Origin: CAIQPV01 sp963719855
GTDB taxonomy: Bacteria; Pseudomonadota; Gammaproteobacteria; Burkholderiales; Gallionellaceae
Assembly: GCA_963719855.1 (NCBI GenBank)
Contig: CAVRDK010000008.1
Coordinates: 131,085-195,084 of the forward strand
DNA length: 64,000 nucleotides
Reading direction: 5' to 3'
Of this stretch, positions 25,842 to 34,404 are shown in pieces. The position numbers were made by a program, and so were the translations under genes. The notes beneath the pieces were generated by a model. The model was not told the origin of the DNA. It was given only the letters and a program-made list of their open reading frames with translations, and ran no database searches. The stretch's first letter is position 1. Each line of letters starts with the position of its first letter.

Positions 25842-26963
25842 TTAATTCTTGGGGAAGGTGGCATCAATGCGGGTACCTTTTCCCGGCACGCTGGCCATCT
25901 CGAATTGCCCACCGAACATCTTGACCCTTTCCCGCATGCCGAGCAACCCGAAGGTCTTCCTGTCGGTGGGAGGCGCCAGTCCGCACCCGTCATCCTGCAC
26001 CGTCAAATGAATCGCATCGACATCATCCAGAATTTCCACCTCCACGCGACGGGCGGAGGCATGGCGCGCGACATTGGTCAGCGCCTCCTGAGTCAGGCGG
26101 AATATCGCCGTTGCCATACTATCGCTGATCTCAAACTCTTCCCGGTTCATGGTGAGCACGCAGGGAATACCCGAGTGTTCGGTAAATTTCTCCGTGTGAT
26201 TTTCTATGGCAGCTGCCAGCCCAAGGTCGTCCAGCATGCCCGGCCGCAAATCCTCTGAAATGCGGCGTACAGCGTCCAGCGTCCTCACCACCAGCAGGTG
26301 CGCAGAAGTCAGCTTTTCGGCAATGCGAGGAGCGTCGCCGTCGTACTTGCTTACCAGCCAGGCTAAGTCGATGCGCAGGGCGGTCAGCGCCTGCCCCAGT
26401 TCGTCGTGGATTTCGCGCGCGATGCGGGTGCGCTCCTCTTCGCGCACCGTTTGCAGGAAGCCGGCAAGCTCCTGCAACTGTTGCCATGATTCCTGCAGCG
26501 CCCTTTCCGACTGCTCATAGTCCGCAGTACGTTCCCGTACCCGCTGTTCCAGTCCAGTTTGCAGCCGCCGCAATTCGATATGGGTACGCACGCGCGCCAG
26601 CACCTCGTCGGAATGATATGGCTTAGCGATGAAATCTACCGCGCCCAACTTGAACCCATGGACCTTGTCCTCCGTTTCGTGCAGGGCGGAAAGGAAAATC
26701 ACAGGGACATCGCGTGTACGAGGGTCGGCCTTGAGCAGGCGGCAAACTTCATAGCCATTGATGCCAGGCATGCGAATGTCCAGCAGTACCAATTCCGGCG
26801 GGCGCTCTTTTGCCGAGAACAGAGCCATCTCGCCATCCTGTGCCTGACGAACGGAATAGCCGACCTGCGTCAGCAAATCGGAGAGCAGTTGCAGGGAAGC
26901 CGGCGTGTCCTCGACAATCAGCACTTCGCCTAGACAATCAGGATTTTGCTCATTCAAATTCAT
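25842..26963 (-). CDS. soluble receiver-histidine kinase (HisKA_3)
   Basis: A 373-aa protein from ATG 26963, eight bases after the hybrid kinase stop. Domain order: receiver 13-130 (EVLIVEDTPASLQLL; phosphorylated Asp in VLLDIRMPG; K in IAKPYHSDEV), coiled coil 135-170, HisKA_3 dimerisation helix with phospho-His in TRIAREIHDELGQALTALR near 190, then HATPase (QEALTNVARHA, DDGCGLAP, GLLGMRERV). There are no membrane segments. It could receive phosphate from the upstream hybrid kinase and pass it to the NarL-type regulator (inference from order). Confidence 0.9.
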   Translation of the reverse strand: MNLNEQNPDCLGEVLIVEDTPASLQLLSDLLTQVGYSVRQAQDGEMALFSAKERPPELVLLDIRMPGINGYEVCRLLKADPRTRDVPVIFLSALHETEDKVHGFKLGAVDFIAKPYHSDEVLARVRTHIELRRLQTGLEQRVRERTADYEQSERALQESWQQLQELAGFLQTVREEERTRIAREIHDELGQALTALRIDLAWLVSKYDGDAPRIAEKLTSAHLLVVRTLDAVRRISEDLRPGMLDDLGLAAAIENHTEKFTEHSGIPCVLTMNREEFEISDSMATAIFRLTQEALTNVARHASARRVEVEILDDVDAIHLTVQDDGCGLAPPTDRKTFGLLGMRERVKMFGGQFEMASVPGKGTRIDATFPKN

Positions 26964-26970
26964 AAGTGCA

Positions 26971-29568
26971 TTATATGCCTGCGATACCGAGCAACTGCCA
27001 GAATTGGCGATATTGCTTATTCTCTGCCAGGCCAAGAAGCCGTGTGGCCAGCTCTGGATTTTCAACTCTAATTTGATCCAACTCCGCAGCGATCTTGGCT
27101 GGGTTGAGTTCACGCACTGCTTCGATAAGCCTTGCGCGTGCTTCCACAGAAAGGCATTCGAGGTCGGACGCAATCAGTTCTGCATCTTTCTGCCCTTCCT
27201 TGTGCGGCGCATCGATTTCACGCACGAAATGCACGCCGAGTTGTTTTTCCAGCACTGCATAAAGCTCCTCTTTCTTGACCGGTTTGCGCATAAAGTCGTC
27301 TGCTCCCGCATTAAGCGCCTCTTGGCGGTTTTCCTCGAAGGCGTAGGCAGAGAGGATCACGACCTTGGGCTGGAAGGTGTTTTCCCGGGAGCGAATCCGA
27401 CGCATCGCTTCCAGCCCATCCATTCGCGGCATGCGCCAGTCCATGAGGATCAGTTCGGGCTGAAACGAGTCGACCCTTTCCTCAACTAGGGTGCCGTCCT
27501 CGGCCTCCGCTATTTCAAAGCCGTAGGGTTCCAGCAAGTCACGTAACAGGAGGCGCGCTTCAGCGTTATCATCCACGATCAGGATGCGCTTGCCACGATC
27601 GACGGCTGCAAGATCGACGACGCGGCCTTGAGTGCCTTCATGTGCTACGGGGGTGTCACAGGTTTGTACCATCAGCGTAAACATGAAAGAGGAACCTTGC
27701 CCGGGAGTGGACTCGACTGTCAGTTTGCTGCCCATCATTTGCAGATATTGCCGGCTGATGGTCAGCCCCAACCCGGTGCCGGCCTCATTGGCTAAGGGGG
27801 TGCCAGCCTGCTCGAAGGGTTCGAAGATGCGGCGCATATCTTCCGGAGCGATGCCTATGCCGGTATCGCTCACGGTGAATTCAAGGCGGGCTTTATTTTT
27901 TCCCTCAGCTTGAGTTATTACCCTGAGAATGACACCTCCGTGCCGAGTGAACTTGACAGCGTTCGACAACAGGTTGAGCAACACCTGACGTAGCTTGACA
28001 GTGTCCAGCAAGGCTCCAGACGGCAAATCAGACGCTTCAAGTGTAAGCGTCAGGTCGGCCTGCTGGGCGCGTTCCCGCATCATGTCGGCGATTTCATGCA
28101 CTAGTTCGGTGGGGCTGGCTTCTTCTTCCATTAGCCGCATCTTGCCCGATTCGATCTTGGAAAGTTCCAGTACGTCGTTGATCAGGGTGAGCAAATGATT
28201 GCCTGATCGCTTGATAAATTCCACGTTACGGCGCTGCTTTTCGGATAGCGCCGGATCCTTGTCCATCAATTGCGAGAAACCGATTACTGCATTCAATGGT
28301 GTACGCAGTTCATGGCTCATATTGGCGAGGAAGATCGATTTGGAGCGGTTAGCGGCTTCGGCCTGGTCACGTGCCACGGTCAATTCCTCAGTGCGTTGTC
28401 GCACCAGGTCCTCCAGATGTTCCCGGTATTTTTGCAATTCTTCCTCGGCATGCTTGCGCTCGGTGCTGTCGGAAAAAATGGAGATAAAACGACGAATCCG
28501 CCCGTCTTGTCCACGCAAGGCCCGGATCGAAATTTCCTCAGGGAATACTTCGCCTGATTTGCGGCGGTTCCATAATTCGCCTCTCCAGTGCCCAACGGTT
28601 TTCAATTGATCCCATAGATTGCTGTACACGGTTTTGTCATGCCATCCAGACTTGAGGATACGCGGGTTCTTGCCGATCACTTCGTCCCGGGTAAATCCGT
28701 AAATGGTGCAGAATGCATCGTTGACCCACAGGATGGTGCCATCGGCATCGGTGATGATAGCTCCCTCTGACATGACGGAAAAGGCCAACTCGTTTTCGCG
28801 CCGTTCCTCGCTCTGTTGCTCATGCTCCATGGCACGGCGGCGGGCGAAAAGACTAAAAATCGAGATAGTGACCAACCCGAGGATCCAAATGCCGAAATGC
28901 CAATATTGAATGGAACGCCATGTCGGTTCCTGAGCTGTCCGGTAGGTATTTAGGTCAATCGAGATCACGGCCCCTCCGCGCAACCCACCCACGGGAATCA
29001 AGGTATCGCGATGACATTCCAGACACTCCTTTTCCATGCGCATCGGAATCATGACACGCATCAGGCCATGATTGCCTTTTTTGGAAAAAGACTCGGTGGC
29101 AATTTTTGCGCCGCCTTCCAGCGACTTAAGCGCTTTTGCCTCCCAATCATCCGGGGCGTTATTACTGTTGCGCAATTGTTGCGAGGTGAGCCTTTCCGTG
29201 ATGCCGTATTCCTTCTTGCTGACTTCCTGAACGGCTTCCAGGATATGGATGGGCGTGAGAGAGACGAGTTCGAACGGTGCTCCGTTCATCTTCTCCCCGG
29301 ACAGGTGCTCCTGCTCCTCGATGGTTTCAATCTGAGGCACCCGACTGGCGTTGATGAAAACCCCGCCAACGCTGGCGGCCCACTTGCGAATCGCCATGTC
29401 CTTCTTGAGATTGGTGACCGCGTCGATTCTTGCCATCGACTCCGCCGTGCGATCCAGTTGGCCGCGCTGGGACCAGAGGGAAACGACCACCACCAGCGTC
29501 CAGATGATGGAGGCAAGAATCGCAGTTACGCGATTGCCCAATAAGTGGTTCTTCCTTTCTGTTTTCAC
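26971..29568 (-). CDS. membrane hybrid histidine kinase with c-type haem sensor domain
   Basis: From GTG 29568 after AAGGAAG the protein has about 865 aa. Order: membrane segment 10-32; periplasmic DUF3365/Tll0287-like domain about 33-215 ending in CLECH, a c-type haem motif; second membrane segment near 225; PAS domain (ITDADGTILWVNDAFCTIYG); HisKA with SHELRTPLNAVIGFSQ; HATPase (DTGIGI, GTGLGLTIS); receiver with ILMDWRMPRMDG; and a C-terminal helical region. The haem in the periplasm suggests sensing of redox state or a gas such as NO. Followed by the receiver-kinase and NarL-type regulator, it heads a relay. Confidence 0.9.
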   Translation of the reverse strand: MKTERKNHLLGNRVTAILASIIWTLVVVVSLWSQRGQLDRTAESMARIDAVTNLKKDMAIRKWAASVGGVFINASRVPQIETIEEQEHLSGEKMNGAPFELVSLTPIHILEAVQEVSKKEYGITERLTSQQLRNSNNAPDDWEAKALKSLEGGAKIATESFSKKGNHGLMRVMIPMRMEKECLECHRDTLIPVGGLRGGAVISIDLNTYRTAQEPTWRSIQYWHFGIWILGLVTISIFSLFARRRAMEHEQQSEERRENELAFSVMSEGAIITDADGTILWVNDAFCTIYGFTRDEVIGKNPRILKSGWHDKTVYSNLWDQLKTVGHWRGELWNRRKSGEVFPEEISIRALRGQDGRIRRFISIFSDSTERKHAEEELQKYREHLEDLVRQRTEELTVARDQAEAANRSKSIFLANMSHELRTPLNAVIGFSQLMDKDPALSEKQRRNVEFIKRSGNHLLTLINDVLELSKIESGKMRLMEEEASPTELVHEIADMMRERAQQADLTLTLEASDLPSGALLDTVKLRQVLLNLLSNAVKFTRHGGVILRVITQAEGKNKARLEFTVSDTGIGIAPEDMRRIFEPFEQAGTPLANEAGTGLGLTISRQYLQMMGSKLTVESTPGQGSSFMFTLMVQTCDTPVAHEGTQGRVVDLAAVDRGKRILIVDDNAEARLLLRDLLEPYGFEIAEAEDGTLVEERVDSFQPELILMDWRMPRMDGLEAMRRIRSRENTFQPKVVILSAYAFEENRQEALNAGADDFMRKPVKKEELYAVLEKQLGVHFVREIDAPHKEGQKDAELIASDLECLSVEARARLIEAVRELNPAKIAAELDQIRVENPELATRLLGLAENKQYRQFWQLLGIAGI

Positions 29569-29732
29569 GGTCAAGCTTCCTTGAGTCCGGCAACTGCCGG
29601 GCAGTTGCCGCAATGAAGAAATGCAAGGCCCCCAAGCGGACAGCAGGACGCCGCTTCTCGGTTTGCTTGTGGCTGCTTGATGCGATGAGAGACCAAAGCA
29701 ACTTTTGCACGATTGGCGATCATATTGACTGA

Positions 29733-30332
29733 CTACTGGCGGCGCGCCTCCATCAGCAACCGAATCCGCTCTGCCACTTCCTCGAACGGCGTGTCATAAG
29801 CAAACTTGGCAAGGAATTGGCCGTCCGGTCCCAACAGGTACATCCCGACCGAGTGATCCACAGAATACCTGTCTGGTGCGGCACCTGGATCCAGGTGCTT
29901 CTCGTACTGCACCTTGAAATGAACCGCCGCGCTACGCACCAACTCTGGAGAGCCGGTGAGCCCGATGATACGTGGGTGGAAGAACGCGGTATAACGATGC
30001 AGCACTTCGGGGGTATCCCGCTCCGGGTCCACCGTGATGAACAGCGGTTGCAGTCGATCTGCCTGTTTGCCCAACTTTCCCATGATTAGCGACATTTCAG
30101 ACAGTGTGGTCGGACAAATATCCGGGCAGAAGGTGTAACCAAAGGTGATGAGTTGATAACTGCCGGGGAAATCCTGGTCGGAAATAGCCCGCCCATGATA
30201 ATCCATGAGAAGGTAACGCGGGACGATCCCTGCCTCCGGCTGCTCTTCCCCGCCCGGCAGAGGCGCTTCGGCCCAGGAGGGACTTACGCAAGTCAGCACA
30301 GTGGCGAGAACGGCAAGCAACAACTTATTCAT
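29733..30332 (-). CDS. SCO1/SenC-family copper/redox protein
   Basis: Thioredoxin-fold periplasmic protein that delivers copper to CuA sites or acts as thiol reductant. ATG 30332 gives 199 aa with a Sec signal (MNKLLLAVLATVLTCVSPSWA). The copper motif CPDICPTTL lies near residue 75, PERDTPEVL near 108, and the ligand His in VDHSVGMYLL near 161. It lies 8 bases after a small periplasmic gene and about 165 bases before the haem kinase gene. NosZ carries a CuA centre, so this could be its or an oxidase's chaperone (inference). Confidence 0.9.
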   Translation of the reverse strand: MNKLLLAVLATVLTCVSPSWAEAPLPGGEEQPEAGIVPRYLLMDYHGRAISDQDFPGSYQLITFGYTFCPDICPTTLSEMSLIMGKLGKQADRLQPLFITVDPERDTPEVLHRYTAFFHPRIIGLTGSPELVRSAAVHFKVQYEKHLDPGAAPDRYSVDHSVGMYLLGPDGQFLAKFAYDTPFEEVAERIRLLMEARRQ

Positions 30333-30340
30333 GCTGTGAT

Positions 30341-30694
30341 TTACTGGGGTACGACGACGGGGAAGGCCACCTGCAATCGCTTTGCCACCTCCTCCACCTG
30401 GCCCGCAAGTGCCGAACCGTCCTGGCAAGTGGACTGATCCTCCTTGGCCTGTACAAGGTATGCCTCGTTGGTGGCTTTTTCGAAAGCATCTCCGTAGCGA
30501 CGTGATTTAGGAGCGAGCTTGATGATTAGCGCTTTGATCCTGGCAACGGCTTCTGTTTGTGAGCAGGCCAGTGCCTGGCCGTTGAGTCGCCCTAGTTCCA
30601 TAATCTCCGTCAGTCCCAAATCGGCGGAAGAATCGGCGGCACCAGCGGGAAGCGCAAGGCTCAGGAGGCACAACAGAACGGCAGAATGCTTCAT
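30341..30694 (-). CDS. small periplasmic helical protein, unknown
   Basis: ATG 30694 after AAAGGAAA gives 117 aa with a clear Sec signal (MKHSAVLLCLLSLALPAGAA). The mature part is helical, with LNGQALACSQTEAVARIKAL, APKSRRYGDAFEKATN and a second Cys near residue 90, perhaps a disulfide pair. I do not recognise the family. It is the first gene of the SCO-sensor kinase run, behind an FNR-type box 71 bases upstream. Confidence 0.75.
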   Translation of the reverse strand: MKHSAVLLCLLSLALPAGAADSSADLGLTEIMELGRLNGQALACSQTEAVARIKALIIKLAPKSRRYGDAFEKATNEAYLVQAKEDQSTCQDGSALAGQVEEVAKRLQVAFPVVVPQ

Positions 30695-30764
30695 ATAAAT
30701 TTTTCCTTTGATAGTGCCGAAAATAATGCTGAAAATGCGAGACGTTGTCATATATTCATATACC

Positions 30765-30778
30765 CTGATGTAAATCAA
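30765..30778. promoter_or_regulatory. FNR/DNR-type box between divergent genes
   Basis: CTGATGTAAATCAA matches TTGAT-N4-ATCAA with one mismatch. It lies 71 bases before the minus-strand small periplasmic gene and 70 bases before the plus-strand Adhesin_E-like gene, so it could serve either or both. Confidence 0.6.
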
Positions 30779-30847
30779 GTCGTGGCGTAACGGCACCTGC
30801 TAAGATGTCGCCAAGTTTAATCTAAAACATATTCAAGAGGTGAATTG

Positions 30848-31258
30848 ATGAACAAATGGACTCTTCTGAGTATGGCAGTCGGGGCGCTGTTCGGTTGCCA
30901 AGCCTCGGCGGCTGAGTGGGTGCCGATCAAGTGGAATGGTGACACCGTGCGCGATATCGACATGTCCAGCATTAAGAGAAATGGCTCGCTGGTGACGTTT
31001 GTAGCGCGCCATACCTTCGCTGATAGCAAAGAATACATAGTGGGGCGGAGCGAGGCTAAATACCTCCTGATTGCCTCTCGCGCCAATTGCGGTTCTCGCA
31101 CCTTGGCCCAACTCGCCACCGAGGCTTATAACGAAAAAATGGTGCTGATCAGCAAGCAGCAGATTCAACTGCCCGAAGATAGCCCTGTAACACGGGATAG
31201 TATTGACGAGAGCGAACTGAATTTTATTTGCGCAAATGGCGGCAAAAAGGCGAAATGA
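30848..31258 (+). CDS. Adhesin_E/surface-adhesin-E-like periplasmic protein
   Basis: ATG 30848 follows AAGAGG and gives 136 aa. There is a signal peptide (MNKWTLLSMAVGALFGCQASA), then EWVPIKWNGDTVRDIDMSSIKRNGSL, the pattern of small beta-rich proteins annotated as surface-adhesin E-like, and two cysteines (ANCGSR, NFICANG) that could pair. Adhesion is only a family label; no function is shown. Divergent from the SCO-kinase operon. Confidence 0.65.
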   Translation: MNKWTLLSMAVGALFGCQASAAEWVPIKWNGDTVRDIDMSSIKRNGSLVTFVARHTFADSKEYIVGRSEAKYLLIASRANCGSRTLAQLATEAYNEKMVLISKQQIQLPEDSPVTRDSIDESELNFICANGGKKAK

Positions 31259-31371
31259 AGTCAGTTGGCGATAGTCGGGGCTGACGTATTTAAGCAATGA
31301 GCTGTTTTCCATAGAACTGCGCCTGTTTCGTGGCTGAATTGGCAGGATATAGAATAGTGCCAGCACGCTCC

Positions 31372-31385
31372 TTGACGTAAATCAA
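31372..31385. promoter_or_regulatory. FNR/DNR-type box without an evident target gene
   Basis: TTGACGTAAATCAA, one mismatch from TTGAT-N4-ATCAA, lies in the 305-base gap between the Adhesin_E-like gene and the convergent FmdE-like gene. I see no convincing coding frame starting nearby; a small RNA or short peptide is possible. Confidence 0.5.
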
Positions 31386-31563
31386 GCGCCCCTCAGCCAC
31401 AAACATGACTCGCCCCATCAGCGGCGAAAGTAGAGCGTAGAAATCGGCCTTTAGCTGCAATTGTTAAAATCCGTATCGTTTGAATCAATGCTTCGCAGAA
31501 CCTGTGCATGCCTGTACCTTCTGGCCGCATTTTGGCAAGGTATTGCTACGCTTCATGTATCAA

Positions 31564-32172
31564 TCAAACCGGAATGACAAGAAAGATCTCAGGATCATCG
31601 CCATGATCAAGCAAAATGCTACGCACTCGTGCTTGCCAAAGCTGCCGGAATTCGGCTGTTTCCGCTGCTGTTGCGGTATTCGATATACAACTCGCCATTA
31701 GCTTGGGCAGACGCGGTGAAGCCGGAACAAGTTTCAGGTTTGTTGCTACTTGCACGGTCTGATTGGTATCGAGTCGGGTGAAACGCATTTCTACCGGTAT
31801 TTCAACCGCAAAGAACAATCGCTTTCGCCTATCGAAGCGACCACCGATTCCCTTGAAACCATTGTCGGACATGGCACCAGTCAGCATACTCACTACATTT
31901 GCAATAACCCCAGTGACACCACTTGCACTGTCCTGACCGAACTCCACGCGAATTTCGCCACGCACTGGCATCGCATCCTGATAGAGGGATGCCAGTGCCT
32001 TGTAAGTTGACCAATAGGCCGCAGCGACCGTCGGGCAGGAGTGACCGGCCAAACGTACAGCATCGAAATAACCATATCGCAGAATTCCGTCTTTCGTCGT
32101 ACCCAGAAATTCTGCCAATGGGTCGTACAAACTTATCGTTGGCACTACATCAAAGAAATCTGGATGGTTCAT
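31564..32172 (-). CDS. FmdE-like protein
   Basis: The 202-aa product carries RLAGHSCPTVAAAYWS near residue 42, the GH-x-CP motif of the FmdE family (named after a formylmethanofuran dehydrogenase-associated subunit, but widespread in bacteria without methanogenesis). GEIRVEFGQDSASGVTGVIA and GRFDRRKRLFFAVE follow. His/Cys suggest metal binding. No other methanofuran genes are present. It sits downstream of a DUF2249 gene, a pairing I associate with denitrification and NO-response neighbourhoods (recollection). Confidence 0.75.
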   Translation of the reverse strand: MNHPDFFDVVPTISLYDPLAEFLGTTKDGILRYGYFDAVRLAGHSCPTVAAAYWSTYKALASLYQDAMPVRGEIRVEFGQDSASGVTGVIANVVSMLTGAMSDNGFKGIGGRFDRRKRLFFAVEIPVEMRFTRLDTNQTVQVATNLKLVPASPRLPKLMASCISNTATAAETAEFRQLWQARVRSILLDHGDDPEIFLVIPV

Positions 32173-32215
32173 GTTTTAGGTTTTTTGTGTGCCTCTTGAT
32201 TTGTGGCGAGTTTGT

Positions 32216-32326
32216 TTAATCGAACATAAAACTTGCCCAACGTTCTTCAGGATTCGGCAGCAAAGATGATTCCGGCGCTTTGCCGCTCATCACCAAATCA
32301 GGCAAACTAAAATTGCAGCAGCGCAT
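32216..32326 (-). CDS. possible 36-aa protein between DUF2249 and FmdE-like genes
   Basis: Frame starting ATG 32326 reads MRCCNFSLPDLV, then GKAPESSLLPNPEERW and ends SFMFD. It has an adjacent Cys pair and protein-like composition, and fills the 183-base gap between two genes of the same strand. The ribosome site is poor. I do not know the family; a chance frame is possible. Confidence 0.4.
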   Translation of the reverse strand: MRCCNFSLPDLVMSGKAPESSLLPNPEERWASFMFD

Positions 32327-32355
32327 CAGGCAAGTTTGCCATGCCGGAGCATGGT

Positions 32356-32616
32356 TTATTTGCGTGTGAAGTTGATGGCGATTTGTCCAGGCTCGCGTGA
32401 GACGTAATTGATTGCGATGCCTTCACCGTAATGATGAGTCAATTGGGCAAGCAACGGCAACGGATCGTGGTCGTTGACGAAGGACATCGTTTCCCCTGGA
32501 TTCAGCGCGTCCAGCGCCCCAAAAATTGCGGCATGCCGAAAGCGTTTTGCCACACCGCGCGCATCGAACGGGTAGCACAGGTTAAAGGAGATGGTGTTGG
32601 AGCAGTCATGTGTCAT
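32356..32616 (-). CDS. DUF2249 domain protein
   Basis: ATG 32616 after AAGGAACTC gives 86 aa. The core reads IFGALDALNPGETMSFVNDH and PLPLLAQLTHHYG, the signature of DUF2249, a small SirA/TusA-like fold often linked to NO or nitrite metabolism clusters. The sulfur-relay cysteine of TusA is not obvious. It probably starts a transcript with the 36-aa frame and the FmdE-like gene; an FNR-type box lies 218 bases upstream. Confidence 0.8.
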   Translation of the reverse strand: MTHDCSNTISFNLCYPFDARGVAKRFRHAAIFGALDALNPGETMSFVNDHDPLPLLAQLTHHYGEGIAINYVSREPGQIAINFTRK

Positions 32617-32728
32617 TCTGAGTTCCTTGATTAAAAGTTGTATGCAAAACGTGTTGCAAAACACGCAATCAGTATTAGCGTGTGCAAAGGACTGCTGAGT
32701 TTTGGGGCTAATCAGGACAGCTTATAAC

Positions 32729-32773
32729 GATACTTTCGATCTTATGACGACGAATCACATTATGTAAAGTATC
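32729..32773. other. spaced inverted repeat upstream of DUF2249
   Basis: GATACTTT and AAAGTATC are separated by 29 bases. This could be a looped operator or chance in AT-rich DNA. The rest of 32617-33120 holds the FNR-type box described separately and no gene I can support. Confidence 0.35.
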
Positions 32774-32833
32774 GGATTCTCCACGAGTTAATTCTGATGA
32801 ATCACACTCTAAAACAATTCCTATCTTAGTTCT

Positions 32834-32847
32834 TTGATATAGGTCAA
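32834..32847. promoter_or_regulatory. FNR/DNR-type box upstream of DUF2249-FmdE genes
   Basis: TTGATATAGGTCAA, one mismatch from TTGAT-N4-ATCAA. It lies between the DUF2249 gene (218 bases) and hisS (274 bases); the former is the more sensible target. Confidence 0.55.
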
Positions 32848-33120
32848 GAATTGGTCTGACTAAAAATTTTTGTGTTCGTTAAAGTAGTCTGCCAGTGTTT
32901 TGAGAGCAACATCTCTGAGTCTTAGCTTTGGCCTATAAGCGTATACTATGCTTGGATAATTGGGTCATAATTCACCCGCATTCTTGGCACCTCGTGCTCA
33001 AGTGAGGGTTTTTGAATAACCGCTTTCCTGCTACCATCGCGCCCTTGGTAAATTCTGGATCGGAATGACGGTAAATCGGCGATTTGCTATAACCGTTTTC
33101 AACGACAATTTTGGTATCAA

Positions 33121-34395
33121 ATGAGTAATCCCCCATTACAAGCCGTACGCGGCATGAACGATATCCTGCCGGACGAGGCGGAGCTTTGGCTGTGGTTTGA
33201 GGATGTGGTGCGCGCGTGGCTGGAAAGCTACGGCTACCGCAACATCCGCATGCCGCTGCTGGAGCAGACTGCGCTGTTCAAACGCGCTATCGGCGAGGTA
33301 ACCGACATTGTTGAAAAAGAAATGTACAGCTTCGAGGACAGCCTCAATGGCGATCAACTCACCTTGCGCCCGGAAGGCACTGCGTCCTGTGTACGTGCGG
33401 TATTGCAGCACAACCTGCTGTACAATGCGCCGCAGCGTTTGTACTACAGCGGGGCGATGTTCCGCCACGAGCGCCCGCAGAAGGGGCGCTACCGCCAGTT
33501 TCACCAGATCGGCGTGGAGGCAATGGGCTTTGCCGGGCCGGACATCGACGCCGAGATGATATTGATGTGCGCGCGGTTGTGGCGCAAGCTGGGTATCCGT
33601 GACGTGACGTTACAGATCAACTCGCTGGGCGATACGGCGGCGCGGCAACGGCACCGCGAGAAGCTGATTGCGTATTTCGAGCAGTACGGCAGCGATCTGG
33701 ATGCCGATGCGACGCGGCGTTTGCACAGCAACCCGCTGCGCATTCTGGATAGCAAGAACCCGGCGATGCAGGAGATCATCGCGGGCGCTCCAAAATTGAT
33801 GGATGAGCTGGATGAAGAAGCGCTGAGACATTTCGCGGCGGTGCAGGAAATTTTGCGGCGGCACGATGTTGCGTTCGAGATCAACACGCGTCTGGTGCGC
33901 GGGCTGGATTACTATAATCGCACCGTGTTCGAGTGGGTCACCACGCGTCTCGGCGCACAAGGCACCCTCTGCGCCGGAGGACGTTTCGACGGCCTGATCG
34001 AACAGATCGGCGGCAAGCCGCAGCCAGCCTGCGGTTTCGCCATGGGCATCGAGCGTCTGCTGGCATTGTTGCAGGAAGACGGCATGGAGAATCCGCCTGC
34101 GCCGCTGGATGTGTATGTCGTGCATCAGGGCGAGTTGGCGAGTGGCATGGCGAGCGTGGTGGCGGAACAGTTGCGCGATGCGGGGTTGCGCGTGCTGTTG
34201 CATTGCGGCGGCGGTAGCTTCAAGTCGCAGATGAAGAAAGCGGATGGCAGCAATGCGGTATGTGCGGTCATCATCGGCGACGATGAAGCACGCGCGGGAT
34301 TGGTTACGCTCAAGCCGCTACGTGGAGGCGAGCAGGTGCAGTTAGAACCCGGCGAGTTGCCGGGAAAAATTGGTGAATTGGTTAAACTTGGTTAG
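33121..34395 (+). CDS. hisS: histidyl-tRNA synthetase
   Basis: Class II aminoacyl-tRNA synthetase charging tRNA-His. At 424 aa it has normal length. Visible: LQAVRGMNDILPDE at the N-terminus, motif 2 (FRHERPQKGRYRQFHQIGVE near 117), the histidine-binding LVRGLDYYNRTVFEW near 260, motif 3 GFAMGIERLLALL near 308 and an anticodon-binding C-terminal domain (DVYVVHQGE). The ribosome site is weak. The hisS-yfgM-bamB-der order is the usual proteobacterial arrangement. Confidence 0.97.
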   Translation: MSNPPLQAVRGMNDILPDEAELWLWFEDVVRAWLESYGYRNIRMPLLEQTALFKRAIGEVTDIVEKEMYSFEDSLNGDQLTLRPEGTASCVRAVLQHNLLYNAPQRLYYSGAMFRHERPQKGRYRQFHQIGVEAMGFAGPDIDAEMILMCARLWRKLGIRDVTLQINSLGDTAARQRHREKLIAYFEQYGSDLDADATRRLHSNPLRILDSKNPAMQEIIAGAPKLMDELDEEALRHFAAVQEILRRHDVAFEINTRLVRGLDYYNRTVFEWVTTRLGAQGTLCAGGRFDGLIEQIGGKPQPACGFAMGIERLLALLQEDGMENPPAPLDVYVVHQGELASGMASVVAEQLRDAGLRVLLHCGGGSFKSQMKKADGSNAVCAVIIGDDEARAGLVTLKPLRGGEQVQLEPGELPGKIGELVKLG

Positions 34396-34404
34396 GAATA
34401 GAAA

